A stretch of DNA of 64,000 bases from CAYVVT01 sp964454335 (lineage in GTDB: Bacteria; Fidelibacterota; UBA8477; JABMPR01), in contig CAYVVT010000002.1 of the NCBI GenBank assembly GCA_964454335.1, positions 1 to 64,000 of the forward strand, in the 5' to 3' direction. Under the pieces are notes generated by a model. That model made no database searches, was not told the DNA's origin, and worked only from the letters and a program-made list of their open reading frames with translations. The position numbers and the translations under genes are program-made. Positions 1 to 8,019 of the stretch are shown here, one piece after another. Position 1 is the first letter of the stretch. Each line of letters starts with the position of its first letter.

Positions 1-21
1 ACACACTCAGCATACACTCAC

Positions 22-55
22 AAAACGAACCCCCTCCATTGAGGGGGTTTTTATT
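22..55 (+). terminator. Rho-independent terminator
   Basis: A 7-bp GC-rich stem (CCCCCTC at 30-36 with GAGGGGG at 41-47), a 4-base loop and then five T. An A-rich stretch lies 5' of the stem. It ends a gene lying to the left of the window. Bases 56-219 carry no other feature I can support. Confidence 0.85.
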
Positions 56-219
56 TGGACACTATCTTGAGTATATATGGATCCGTCATTTGTTGAGGCT
101 GAGCTATTATGGTGCAGATTTTGCCTTTCAGGGATAATCAAAACTGTGGGGCCACCTATTTTTTACACAACAGAATATTTCATGGATCCCCGATAACCAG
201 AGTCAGAAAGTATAATCAT

Positions 220-1665
220 ATGACTAGACACGTACACATGCTCGCTCTCCTGGCTCTTCTCATTTTCAGCCACCTGACTGCAGCTGATGGCATCCTCGAG
301 CTGTTCACGGATGAATTCCATTCAACACTGTATGAGTCCCCTCAACGCTACGAGACGGTCTCGCAATACCTCAACAAGGATCTGGGTCTGACCCCCTTGT
401 TACTGGAACCCTTCATAGCCTTCATCAATGCCACCGAGTCTGGAGCGGACTTCCTGGCGACCAAGACCCTCCAGGAGAACTTGCGAGCGGCTGAATATGC
501 TGCGCGGATGGAAAAGAACGGATGGCTCGATTCGTTGATCCTGTCAATTGAAGGATCTGACGAACTTGATGGATCCCTGATCCGTAGAACGATCAAATCA
601 TTGAAGAAACATCATGTGCCGTTGAGAACGATGAGCACTGCTGCTCCCAATGATCTGGACAGTCTGATCACAGATAGAGCCCGGTATCTGGCAATGAAAT
701 ACATCTCTGGGGATAGTCATCTGCAATACTCCACAGATCACGACTACACATCCATGCTGGCTGACGCCTACGCCATACAGCGTGAATACTTTCGGAGCCG
801 GCTGGTGCATGCACAAACCCATACGCTTCGATCCGAAAAGGAACTCGTGGAAGAATTGCTGCATTACTGGTACGTCTTTGGTGCCGATGACATGGATCCT
901 TCCAGAGGATTCGAAGAGGCCCGGGAGATCATTCTGGGCTATGTGAAGGCCTACCATTCCATCAGTTATGAGCGGCGTGTGACCGCCAATCTGTCCACCG
1001 TGCCCTTCAATAAAACATTCAAGATGGATAACGTTATCGAGATCCCAAATGTGAAACAGAAGATCGTTTTTGATCCGCTGCTCACGGCGAACCAGTTTTC
1101 CCTCAACATCGGCATGAAGATCCCCTTTGCCACAGAGCGATTCGGTTTTTCCTATCTGTCCCTCAGATTCATCTCCAACACCAGCCAGGGAAACATTGAC
1201 ATGGATATCTTCCGTGACAATCTGGACTATGAAACCGGCTTCACCCACAACTACGAGGCGGAAAACGCATTTCGCTACACCGAAAATGTGAACTTCACCC
1301 GGTACAACTTTGATATCCTCAAAATGCAGAGCAGCTATCTCATCCTGAGCACACCCGTCTATTACGCCAATTCGGTTCTCAGAATGGAAGCCGGGATCAT
1401 GCTGGGACGGAACCTGATGGAATACGATTCGGAATACACGCTGCAATACTCTGTCATTGAGCACTATCCCGTCATCGGAGGTTATGCATCCAGAGGGGTG
1501 GGAAGTGGGACCGTGACTGATGATAGCAACAGGACAAGCGAACAATTCGCGTTCACTCCTTTGATCACGACGACCATTTTCCCTTTCAAAATGGTCAACC
1601 TGCAGGCCAACTGGTCCTACAATTATTTCGATCTCGGGTTGAACCTGAACCTGAGTTCTCTCTAA
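220..1665 (+). CDS. Exported, probable outer-membrane beta-barrel protein of unknown function
   Basis: I do not recognise the family. From the ATG at 220 the protein has 481 residues, with a positive N-terminus and a hydrophobic stretch ending LTAADG, a plausible signal peptide. The frame is open upstream to 109, but that extension has no signal character. The N-terminal half is charged and helical. From about residue 290 the pattern turns to alternating polar and aromatic strands (for example FGFSYLSLRF), and the chain ends in two amphipathic strands (YNYFDLGLNLNLSSL), as in many outer-membrane barrels. A long antisense frame across it (598-1761) is judged a shadow. Role unknown. Confidence 0.7.
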   Translation: MTRHVHMLALLALLIFSHLTAADGILELFTDEFHSTLYESPQRYETVSQYLNKDLGLTPLLLEPFIAFINATESGADFLATKTLQENLRAAEYAARMEKNGWLDSLILSIEGSDELDGSLIRRTIKSLKKHHVPLRTMSTAAPNDLDSLITDRARYLAMKYISGDSHLQYSTDHDYTSMLADAYAIQREYFRSRLVHAQTHTLRSEKELVEELLHYWYVFGADDMDPSRGFEEAREIILGYVKAYHSISYERRVTANLSTVPFNKTFKMDNVIEIPNVKQKIVFDPLLTANQFSLNIGMKIPFATERFGFSYLSLRFISNTSQGNIDMDIFRDNLDYETGFTHNYEAENAFRYTENVNFTRYNFDILKMQSSYLILSTPVYYANSVLRMEAGIMLGRNLMEYDSEYTLQYSVIEHYPVIGGYASRGVGSGTVTDDSNRTSEQFAFTPLITTTIFPFKMVNLQANWSYNYFDLGLNLNLSSL

Positions 1666-1691
1666 GCTCCCCCAAAAACAGCACTGATCTG

Positions 1692-1706
1692 CCTGCCCGT
1701 GGCAGG
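1692..1706. repeat. Short intergenic palindrome, copy 1
   Basis: CCTGCC-CGT-GGCAGG lies 26 bases after the stop of the preceding gene. The same arms occur at 10364-10377, also just after a stop codon. There is no T tract, so it is not a classical terminator. A small dispersed palindrome or a transcript-end hairpin is possible. Confidence 0.4.
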
Positions 1707-1843
1707 GTCGGAGATGGAGTAAGTAATTGTCCTCGAGCCAATAAATGACTATACTTGTCATGTATTTACTGAATCATTTGACCGCTCCTGTTCCAACAGT
1801 ACGGAACGTTGAGGAAGATGACCAGGTAGCGAAAGGAAACATC

Positions 1844-2260
1844 ATGGATCTACATTTTGAACGACCCAGTGAAGCCTATGCAGCAGTTGCCTGGGCCATC
1901 TGTGCTGCCGATGAAGAAGGCACTGTCGAAGAGCGTGCCCATCTGCATGATCATGTCAGCAAGATGGAGGTCTTCAAGGATCTGACCCATGCAGATTTCA
2001 CCGCCCTCCTGGGTTCGACGCGTACGCGTCTGTTTGCCAACCTGCCCAACAACGGTATCTGCATCGCTCCGGCAGGGATCGACCAGATCATTAAATCCGT
2101 GAATTCCGTCCTGGACAGGGAACAGCGACTGGAAGCCTACCGCATGGCCAGAGGGATCGCTGAAGCGGACAAGCTGATGCCCATCGAGGTCACTGTTCTG
2201 GAACAGCTTGCCGATGGATTCGGGATCGCCCGCGAAGTGGAGAACATGGTCCCCAACTGA
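1844..2260 (+). CDS. TerB-like (tellurite-resistance/DUF533-type) all-helical protein
   Basis: The 138-residue protein starts at the ATG at 1844, behind GAAAGGA (1831-1837). Frames opening upstream at 1745 lack a ribosome site. The sequence is helical and acidic, with the TerB-type pattern of small helical repeats: an early A-x-C-A-A-D-E-E-G turn, then REQRLEAYRMARGIAEADK, then a final helix. TerB-like domains are cytoplasmic and possibly metal-binding; their exact function is unsettled. It stands alone between a hairpin and a bidirectional terminator. The family call rests on pattern only. Confidence 0.6.
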   Translation: MDLHFERPSEAYAAVAWAICAADEEGTVEERAHLHDHVSKMEVFKDLTHADFTALLGSTRTRLFANLPNNGICIAPAGIDQIIKSVNSVLDREQRLEAYRMARGIAEADKLMPIEVTVLEQLADGFGIAREVENMVPN

Positions 2261-2284
2261 GATTCATTTCCCCACATGAATTGA

Positions 2285-2311
2285 AAAAGCCCCGGATCAT
2301 CGGGGCTTTTT
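2285..2311. terminator. Bidirectional Rho-independent terminator
   Basis: A 10-bp stem (AAAAGCCCCG at 2285-2294 with CGGGGCTTTT at 2301-2310) with a 6-base loop. A-runs and T-runs on opposite sides let it serve both the TerB-like gene on the plus strand and the minus-strand operon ending at 2336. Confidence 0.88.
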
Positions 2312-2335
2312 AATAAACTTCAGTCTAATGTATAA

Positions 2336-3733
2336 CTATTCAAACAGTGCATCAGCCAGCATCTCGGTAAGTGCCTTCCGTTTTACTGCCGAACCAACCT
2401 TGTTGACAGCCTGTTCGTTGGCCTCATCCCGGTTCTTGCTGACGGTCATTTTCTTGACCTCCATGCTGCCCTTGTTCTTCCCGCTGGATGTTTCCATGAC
2501 CTCGATCCGCAAGCGTGCTTCGGCCTGATAAGTGGCGCTGCCGCCAACTTCGATCTCCTTCATGGGCGCGAGAGTGACCACACCTTTCAGGACCATGGGT
2601 GCCTGGGGATCGATGCGGAATCCGGATTTGATCACGGTTTCCTCCACCGCAGATTCAACCCGCGGCAGGCGGGTGCCGTCACTGGAGATGATCTTTACCG
2701 CAAAGGCAGCAGCCTTGCCGACTATGCTGTAGTTCACCACCAGCTCAAGGTTTTTCAGCATGGGACCCATGATATCGGGCATTCTGCCCAGATTAGGAGT
2801 TATGCGTGCATAACCGGCGTCCGGTCTTTCACCAGGTACGGCACTCAGAGTGAATGTGGCCTGTCCAGAACCATCTGTTACCAGTTTGGCGGCCCGGTCA
2901 CCGGAGGCATAGCTGGCACGCAACGGCATTTCCGCCACGGGCAATGCCTTTCCCTTTCTGTCGATGGTCACTCCTACCACCACCGGTTGTCCCAGACGCT
3001 GGCCTGGAGGGGAGGTCTGATCTCCGCCCTCTACAAGAGTCAACTTCAAGGTACCCAACACAGTCCTGACATGTGAGAGCAGGGCTGCTCCCTGGAGATG
3101 CTGCGGCAGGTTGAAATTGGCTTCTGACAGGGCATTGTGGTAATTCTGACGTGGGTATACCTCTGGCGCCAGGTCAATGGCTGCGGACAGGTTCTCGATG
3201 GCAGGGAAAATCTCGCCGGTATCAAGGTTCTTCTCAGCATCCCTGTAGAGTGCTGATAGCTGATCAGCATAATCCTGCAGTTCCTGTCTCAATGCACCCA
3301 GGTAGGTGGAACGATTGAGGACTGCGAAGGCATAGAAACTTCCGCCACTGCTTTTGGTCTCAACGATCTCGATACCCTGAATGGATTCATCCACCAGGGA
3401 TTCCACGGTGGACGTGTAAGAGGTACTGTAATAGTTGCGATCCTCCTCGATAAGCTCCTCTTCCGTGGCGGTTACCACCGATGTGATCTGGACCCGCAGT
3501 TGTGCCGAAACCTGTGACCGGGCCTGATCGGATGCGGACACCAGGTCAGGACCATTGCCCAGGCCCACCCAGAATAGCTCGGCTGGGTACTGGCTGTGTT
3601 CACCGGTCTGTGCCCATGTGGGTAACTTGTTTTTCTTCTTCTTCTTTGGAGCAGCAACAGCAGTTGTACCGCAGACTGAAACGATCAGCATAACAGCGAT
3701 CAGGACACTATAAACTTTATATGATCTCTTCAT
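2336..3733 (-). CDS. LPP20-domain exported protein with an Ig-like insert
   Basis: 465 residues with a signal peptide (to about residue 28, ending VAAP) followed by a lysine run. The segment W-A-Q-T-G....YPAELFWVGLGNG, with the following A-rich helix, is the LPP20 pattern (PF02169) found in FlgP and related envelope lipoproteins. This one has no lipobox cysteine. Residues about 245-320 form a beta-rich domain like a carboxypeptidase-regulatory or Ig fold. The C-terminus (about 340-465) has a second alternating strand/helix domain. It is the last gene of a three-gene minus operon, starting 4 bases after the preceding stop. It is probably periplasmic and works with the two upstream CsgG/FlgT-like proteins. 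Confidence 0.65.
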   Translation of the reverse strand: MKRSYKVYSVLIAVMLIVSVCGTTAVAAPKKKKKNKLPTWAQTGEHSQYPAELFWVGLGNGPDLVSASDQARSQVSAQLRVQITSVVTATEEELIEEDRNYYSTSYTSTVESLVDESIQGIEIVETKSSGGSFYAFAVLNRSTYLGALRQELQDYADQLSALYRDAEKNLDTGEIFPAIENLSAAIDLAPEVYPRQNYHNALSEANFNLPQHLQGAALLSHVRTVLGTLKLTLVEGGDQTSPPGQRLGQPVVVGVTIDRKGKALPVAEMPLRASYASGDRAAKLVTDGSGQATFTLSAVPGERPDAGYARITPNLGRMPDIMGPMLKNLELVVNYSIVGKAAAFAVKIISSDGTRLPRVESAVEETVIKSGFRIDPQAPMVLKGVVTLAPMKEIEVGGSATYQAEARLRIEVMETSSGKNKGSMEVKKMTVSKNRDEANEQAVNKVGSAVKRKALTEMLADALFE

Positions 3734-3737
3734 GTCA

Positions 3738-5030
3738 CTACTCCATGTCCACGGTTAGGACCACAAGTTTGCGGTTCAGGGTGACCTTCCTGACCGAACC
3801 ATCCGGCAGTGCCCTGTTGATACTCGTCTTCAGTGCACGGTAGATGTCGCTGGTCCGTTCATAATTAGTCGGGTCCACCCAGATAAGATGATCCAGGCTG
3901 TAATCCGTAAGCAGGATCTCTTTCGTCTTGTGTGACATTTTCGCCAGAAGGTCACTTACTTCGAAGAGCAGATCCTCAGCCTCATCCAGCTCGTAATCCG
4001 TGGAGACACTCAGAATGATCTTGTACTGGACACCCTGTTCCAGATCCTCCTTCCAATAGGCCGAGATCCGGCTGAGGACCTTTTCAACAGCATCGTTGAT
4101 GCCTTCTTCGATGATCACGGCTTCCATGCTGGGCCGTTCACTGGAATATCCGGTTTCGGTCCCCAGCAGTCTGCCGGTGGTGGTCTCATACGCCCTCACG
4201 GCGACGGCGGCTTTTTTGACTGTGGTGCTGCCGACTTTGCGGCTTTGGGAGGTGACGTTGTAAGTCATGTAGATATCGGCACCGATACTCAAGGCCAGCA
4301 GGTAGGTGGGATCATCCTCAACATCCTGGAGGGACTGGGCCGCACTGACCATCTCGTTCAGACCACTGGATTGCTCCGGTACCACGACCTCATAGCGCCG
4401 GGAGGTGAGATAGCTCTCGATGACCTCAGCTCCCTTTTTCAGGGTGACATCATTTCTCAGCAGATCGATGGGATCTTGGCCTTTTGGTGCCTCTGGTAGG
4501 ACCATGATGGTGGGTAATCCCATGGATTTGACAAGATCTGAGGTAGCCGTCATAACACCCAGGCTGACCAGGTCTTCCCTGATGAGTCGCGTGTTCAGGC
4601 GCATGGCCCGCTTGATGCGCAGCTTGTTCCCGTTATCCATCTTGATCCGTTCTTCGAATTTGTCAGATTCCCAGGCGACGTACTTCTGGACGTTACTCTT
4701 ATCGAAAAATGATTCCTGAACGCCGGTAAACTTGGTCTGTTCTTCCATGGTGGTGAGCATTGGATCAGCGCCCCCCAGCAGTACGAACCACACTGCAGCC
4801 CTGCGGGCATCCAGTTTTGCACGATTTGTTAGTTCGTTCTGATCAGGTTTGTCCCAACGATTCCTTGGTTTATGGATCCCGATACCGGTGGAGATGATCA
4901 CAACTTCGGCCGGACCTGAACTTTCAACGAAAATGGCCTCCCTGGAATTCGGTAGATTGCTGCTCTGGGCTGCAAGTGAGTTACTTAGCAGCAATGCCAG
5001 GATCAGGGTTGTATTGAGTGCTCTAGTCAT
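3738..5030 (-). CDS. Exported FlgT/CsgG-like protein
   Basis: The ATG at 5030 follows GGGGAGGAATA and gives 430 residues; a frame opening at 5096 adds an uncharged leader and overlaps the intergenic space. The signal peptide ends near LAAQS. Residues about 40-170 contain the pattern G-x-G-x-H..., NRAKLDARRAAVWFVL, like the N-terminal domain of FlgT/LPP20 proteins, where an A-rich helix follows a strand. The middle (about 190-360) has a CsgG-like arrangement: a P-rich strand (IMVLPEAP), a helix (KKGAEVIESYL), an LALSIGADIYMTYNV strand and a final helix carrying an ALNDAV-like motif. Middle gene of the operon. No enzymatic motif is seen. Confidence 0.6.
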   Translation of the reverse strand: MTRALNTTLILALLLSNSLAAQSSNLPNSREAIFVESSGPAEVVIISTGIGIHKPRNRWDKPDQNELTNRAKLDARRAAVWFVLLGGADPMLTTMEEQTKFTGVQESFFDKSNVQKYVAWESDKFEERIKMDNGNKLRIKRAMRLNTRLIREDLVSLGVMTATSDLVKSMGLPTIMVLPEAPKGQDPIDLLRNDVTLKKGAEVIESYLTSRRYEVVVPEQSSGLNEMVSAAQSLQDVEDDPTYLLALSIGADIYMTYNVTSQSRKVGSTTVKKAAVAVRAYETTTGRLLGTETGYSSERPSMEAVIIEEGINDAVEKVLSRISAYWKEDLEQGVQYKIILSVSTDYELDEAEDLLFEVSDLLAKMSHKTKEILLTDYSLDHLIWVDPTNYERTSDIYRALKTSINRALPDGSVRKVTLNRKLVVLTVDME

Positions 5031-5061
5031 TATTCCTCCCCAGGGATATTCATGAATGTAT

Positions 5062-6675
5062 CTATTCGAAATCCGCCAAACTTCTGATTGTCGCAAAAGG
5101 ATCGAAGCCCAATGCTTTAGGCGCGTAGATCAGTTGAAGCATGATGGCACCACCCGAGAAATCTGCGTTGAAATACTCCTCAGACTCATCATCGTCCGTA
5201 TCGGTTACGGTTCTAATATCAGTAACGGCGGTGTACATACTGTAACGCAAACCGACGGTCAAATCAATGCTCATAGTCACATTGAGCCCGCCGCCCAGCA
5301 ACGCTCCGACAGCTTCATGTGTGTAGGTCAACTCATCGACGGAATTTTCCAGGCTGATGCCGTGATAGGCGATACCGGCTTTGCCGAACAGGTCCAGACG
5401 TCTGAACTGATATCTTTTAAGGAAACTGACGTCCACTGCGGCCGTTCCGCCAAAATCGTTGTCACCGTCAGGATACACCAGTTCAACGGTACCCAGTGCA
5501 GCGCCGGCGCTGAGGTACCAATGGGAGCTGTTCACGAATTGGCCCAGGTTGTAGGCGATCTCAAAACCCACCGCAACTGCTGAATTGAGTTCATACCCGT
5601 ATTCGCTGGTGGCCAGTGGCAAGGATCCCACCATGGCATACAGGTCGATATTCAGGGTGGGATATTCGATGACAGACATGCCGGGAGCCCATTCACCTAC
5701 CAGCACGCCATAGCCATAGCTCAGCGCCGACGGATCGGCGTGATTATTGCCAATGAAGCTTACTCTGGCGAAACCGTCCTCCTTGAATTCGAGCTCTCCA
5801 TAGGCATTCATGACCATCTCGCCGATGATGAAGCGATCATCGATACGCAATCCTTCCCTGTGGCCCATGTTGAATCCAATCCTGCTGCCGGTGACCTCCA
5901 TGACCTGGCTTTTCAGCTTGAACTCCTCGATCTCCTTGGTGGCGTTTTCCAGATTGCGGGCATAGTTCGCCGCTGCATTCTCGAATGCGAGCCATTCCGC
6001 GTTCTTCGCATTCTTACGCTTGGCCACACCGACACTGGTGGTTTCCTTCTTCAGCAGTGGATGGACACTGGTCTGGCCATTCTGGTAATCGATCTTGAAC
6101 CAGAAGATCCCGCCGGAAAGGGTTGTGGTCACCGTGTACTTCATCTCATCATCCTCTTCCTCGGCCTTTGTATCCTCGCTGAAACCGTTGATGTAGGGGA
6201 GGTAGATGTATCCCGAATTGAACACCATCTCGAGATTCTCCGCCGTGATACCCAGGTCCTTGGCCTTGGTAGTCACGAATGACATCCGTGCTGTCTCATC
6301 CACCAGATCGCTGGCCCGCTGTTCGGCATTCTCGTCGATGACTGCGATGATGTCAGCAACAAAGGTTGAGTTCAGAAGATCCGCGATCTCATTCAGATCC
6401 AGGGTACCGCTTGCATTGATCCGGGCCAGGAATCCCGACATGAGGCTGCTGCTGGAGGGGATCGGGTTGTAGTCAAAGCGGTCCAGTTGAACCATGCGTT
6501 TCACCACTTCGGCTGTTTGATCGATCTGACGAACAGTCATGTCCCTGGCCGAGGGGCTGGCCAGGATGATGGCATCGAGGAAAGTGATGCTCTTGCGTGT
6601 GTATTCGTCACTCTGGCCGCTGGCCATACCCATCGTCAGACACAGGATCAACACGGAGATGATCAGACGTTGCAT
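5062..6675 (-). CDS. Exported CsgG/FlgT-like protein with C-terminal outer-membrane barrel
   Basis: 537 residues; signal peptide ends at about residue 20 (MASGQ). Residues about 25-190 carry a CsgG/FlgT middle-domain pattern: DxRFDYNPIP, a helix, LNEIADLLNSTFVADIIAVI, then YIYLPYINGF. Residues about 260-330 hold a small beta domain (GSRIGFNMGHREGLRIDDRF) like the C-terminal domain of FlgT. From about 345 the sequence becomes long alternating strands with glycines and aromatics (WYLSAGAALG..., LFGKAGIAYHG...), a likely barrel of the OmpA/Omp_b-brl class. First of three co-directional genes; the next starts 31 bases on. Together they look like an envelope ring or channel module of unknown purpose. 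Confidence 0.6.
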   Translation of the reverse strand: MQRLIISVLILCLTMGMASGQSDEYTRKSITFLDAIILASPSARDMTVRQIDQTAEVVKRMVQLDRFDYNPIPSSSSLMSGFLARINASGTLDLNEIADLLNSTFVADIIAVIDENAEQRASDLVDETARMSFVTTKAKDLGITAENLEMVFNSGYIYLPYINGFSEDTKAEEEDDEMKYTVTTTLSGGIFWFKIDYQNGQTSVHPLLKKETTSVGVAKRKNAKNAEWLAFENAAANYARNLENATKEIEEFKLKSQVMEVTGSRIGFNMGHREGLRIDDRFIIGEMVMNAYGELEFKEDGFARVSFIGNNHADPSALSYGYGVLVGEWAPGMSVIEYPTLNIDLYAMVGSLPLATSEYGYELNSAVAVGFEIAYNLGQFVNSSHWYLSAGAALGTVELVYPDGDNDFGGTAAVDVSFLKRYQFRRLDLFGKAGIAYHGISLENSVDELTYTHEAVGALLGGGLNVTMSIDLTVGLRYSMYTAVTDIRTVTDTDDDESEEYFNADFSGGAIMLQLIYAPKALGFDPFATIRSLADFE

Positions 6676-6759
6676 TCCGGGGGTTCCTTTATTTGGCTGA
6701 TAGTCTTCAAGCTGGAACGGATCTATGCGGATCCTTGTCAGGTCAGGTCCTCGAACTGG

Positions 6760-7842
6760 TTATCCTTCAGGTTTTGTGTCATCATTGACCATCGGTATGC
6801 GGATCCCCGGCGAGGCATCCAGGATCGTGCTGAGCCACATGGTCTCCTCAGCGCTGGAAAGGGCGATCTTCAGGGTCATGGTGAGAGGCACGGACAGGAT
6901 CATCCCGACAGGACCCAGTACCCAGCCCCAGAAGAGAAGTGAGAGGAAGACCACGAGAGTGGAGAGTCCCAGACCACGTCCCATGACACGGGGTTCAATG
7001 ATGCTCCCGATAAGGGTGTTGATGGCCAGATAGCCGAGACCGGTGAAGAATGCGGCCCAGGGACCGATCTGCACCAGGGCCAGCAGAATGGGTGGAATGG
7101 ATGCCATAATGGAACCAATATTGGGGATGTAATTGAACAGAAAGGTGATCAGAGCCCATAGCAGGGCGTAATCCACTCCAAGGATGCTCAACCAGATGAA
7201 AGCCAGTATACCTGTGGCCAGACTGGTGAGGGTCTTGATGACGATATATCGATTTATATTGGTGAAGAAGGTGTTGAATCTGTCTACGAGGGGTTCAGAT
7301 GTACCGAAGGCGATAGCCATCTTCTGACGGAAAATGGCAGTCTCAAGCAACATGAATACCACCGTGATGAGAATCAGCATGGCGTCGCTGAGGACATTGG
7401 TGAGTCCGCTGAGTAACCTTGATGTCAGGCGCATGGCGGCGGCGGGATTGATATATTCTGTAATGATGCGGTCCGAGATGTTCAATCCTCGACTGTCGAG
7501 TGACTCAAAGAATTCGGTAGTCTTGTACTGCAAGCGATCCTGATAATAGGGCAGAGACTCTGAGAACTCATTCAGGGATGTGCCTACCAGGGCACCGATA
7601 CCGAATCCGACGCCGAAGAACAGGAGCACCACCATCAGGATGGCCAGGGAAGTTGGCACCCGGTGCCGGCGCAGCCAGTTCATGAGTGGATTTGCCACCA
7701 CGGCCAGGAATACTGACAGCAGGAAGGGGACCAGGATGGTCTGAGCAGCCCGCATACCGGCGATGAGGATGATGAAGGCCGCCGCAGTAATTAGACCACG
7801 TTGTGCTCTATTAAATCCCCAGGTGCCTGTTTCTGAGCTCAG
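6760..7842 (-). CDS. AI-2E family membrane transporter, probable CTG start
   Basis: PF01594-type permease with about eight membrane helices and the conserved FNYIPNIGSIMASIPP and IEPRVMGRGLGLS segments. The first in-frame ATG is at 7755, but it lies inside the first helix: 29 codons upstream read in frame with the expected family N-terminus (GLITAAAFIILIAG). No ATG, GTG or TTG lies there. A strong AAAGGAG site (7850-7856) sits 7 bases from an in-frame CTG at 7842, giving 360 residues, the usual family length. An eight-codon ORF (7839-7865) ends in a TGA overlapping that CTG. Substrate unknown; some relatives export autoinducer-2 or other small molecules. It lies 84 bases upstream of the CsgG-like operon. 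Confidence 0.85.
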   Translation of the reverse strand: MSSETGTWGFNRAQRGLITAAAFIILIAGMRAAQTILVPFLLSVFLAVVANPLMNWLRRHRVPTSLAILMVVLLFFGVGFGIGALVGTSLNEFSESLPYYQDRLQYKTTEFFESLDSRGLNISDRIITEYINPAAAMRLTSRLLSGLTNVLSDAMLILITVVFMLLETAIFRQKMAIAFGTSEPLVDRFNTFFTNINRYIVIKTLTSLATGILAFIWLSILGVDYALLWALITFLFNYIPNIGSIMASIPPILLALVQIGPWAAFFTGLGYLAINTLIGSIIEPRVMGRGLGLSTLVVFLSLLFWGWVLGPVGMILSVPLTMTLKIALSSAEETMWLSTILDASPGIRIPMVNDDTKPEG

Positions 7843-7958
7843 AAAGTGTCTCCTTTCTGCATCATCCAGAAGGTGCAGGGAATTAATTTAGGATGAATTT
7901 GCTAGGCTGATAGTGCCTTTTCGAAGACGATCACAATTGTCACTTCAGACCAGATCGA

Positions 7959-7971
7959 TTCTAGACTAGAA
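7959..7971. promoter_or_regulatory. Perfect 13-base palindrome between divergent genes
   Basis: TTCTAG-A-CTAGAA lies in the 177-base space between the divergent AI-2E gene and the lipoprotein gene at 8020, just before an AT-rich stretch (TATTATATCATAT). An operator is possible; no regulator is identified. Confidence 0.3.
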
Positions 7972-8019
7972 GTATTATATCATATACATTTCAGGATGTC
8001 TGGAAGAAAGAACGACTGA

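Noticed and set aside
598..1761. 387-codon antisense frame across the first gene
   Set aside because: Biased to His, Gln and Val as mirror frames are, no ribosome site, no signal peptide; the plus-strand frame has a signal peptide and barrel pattern.
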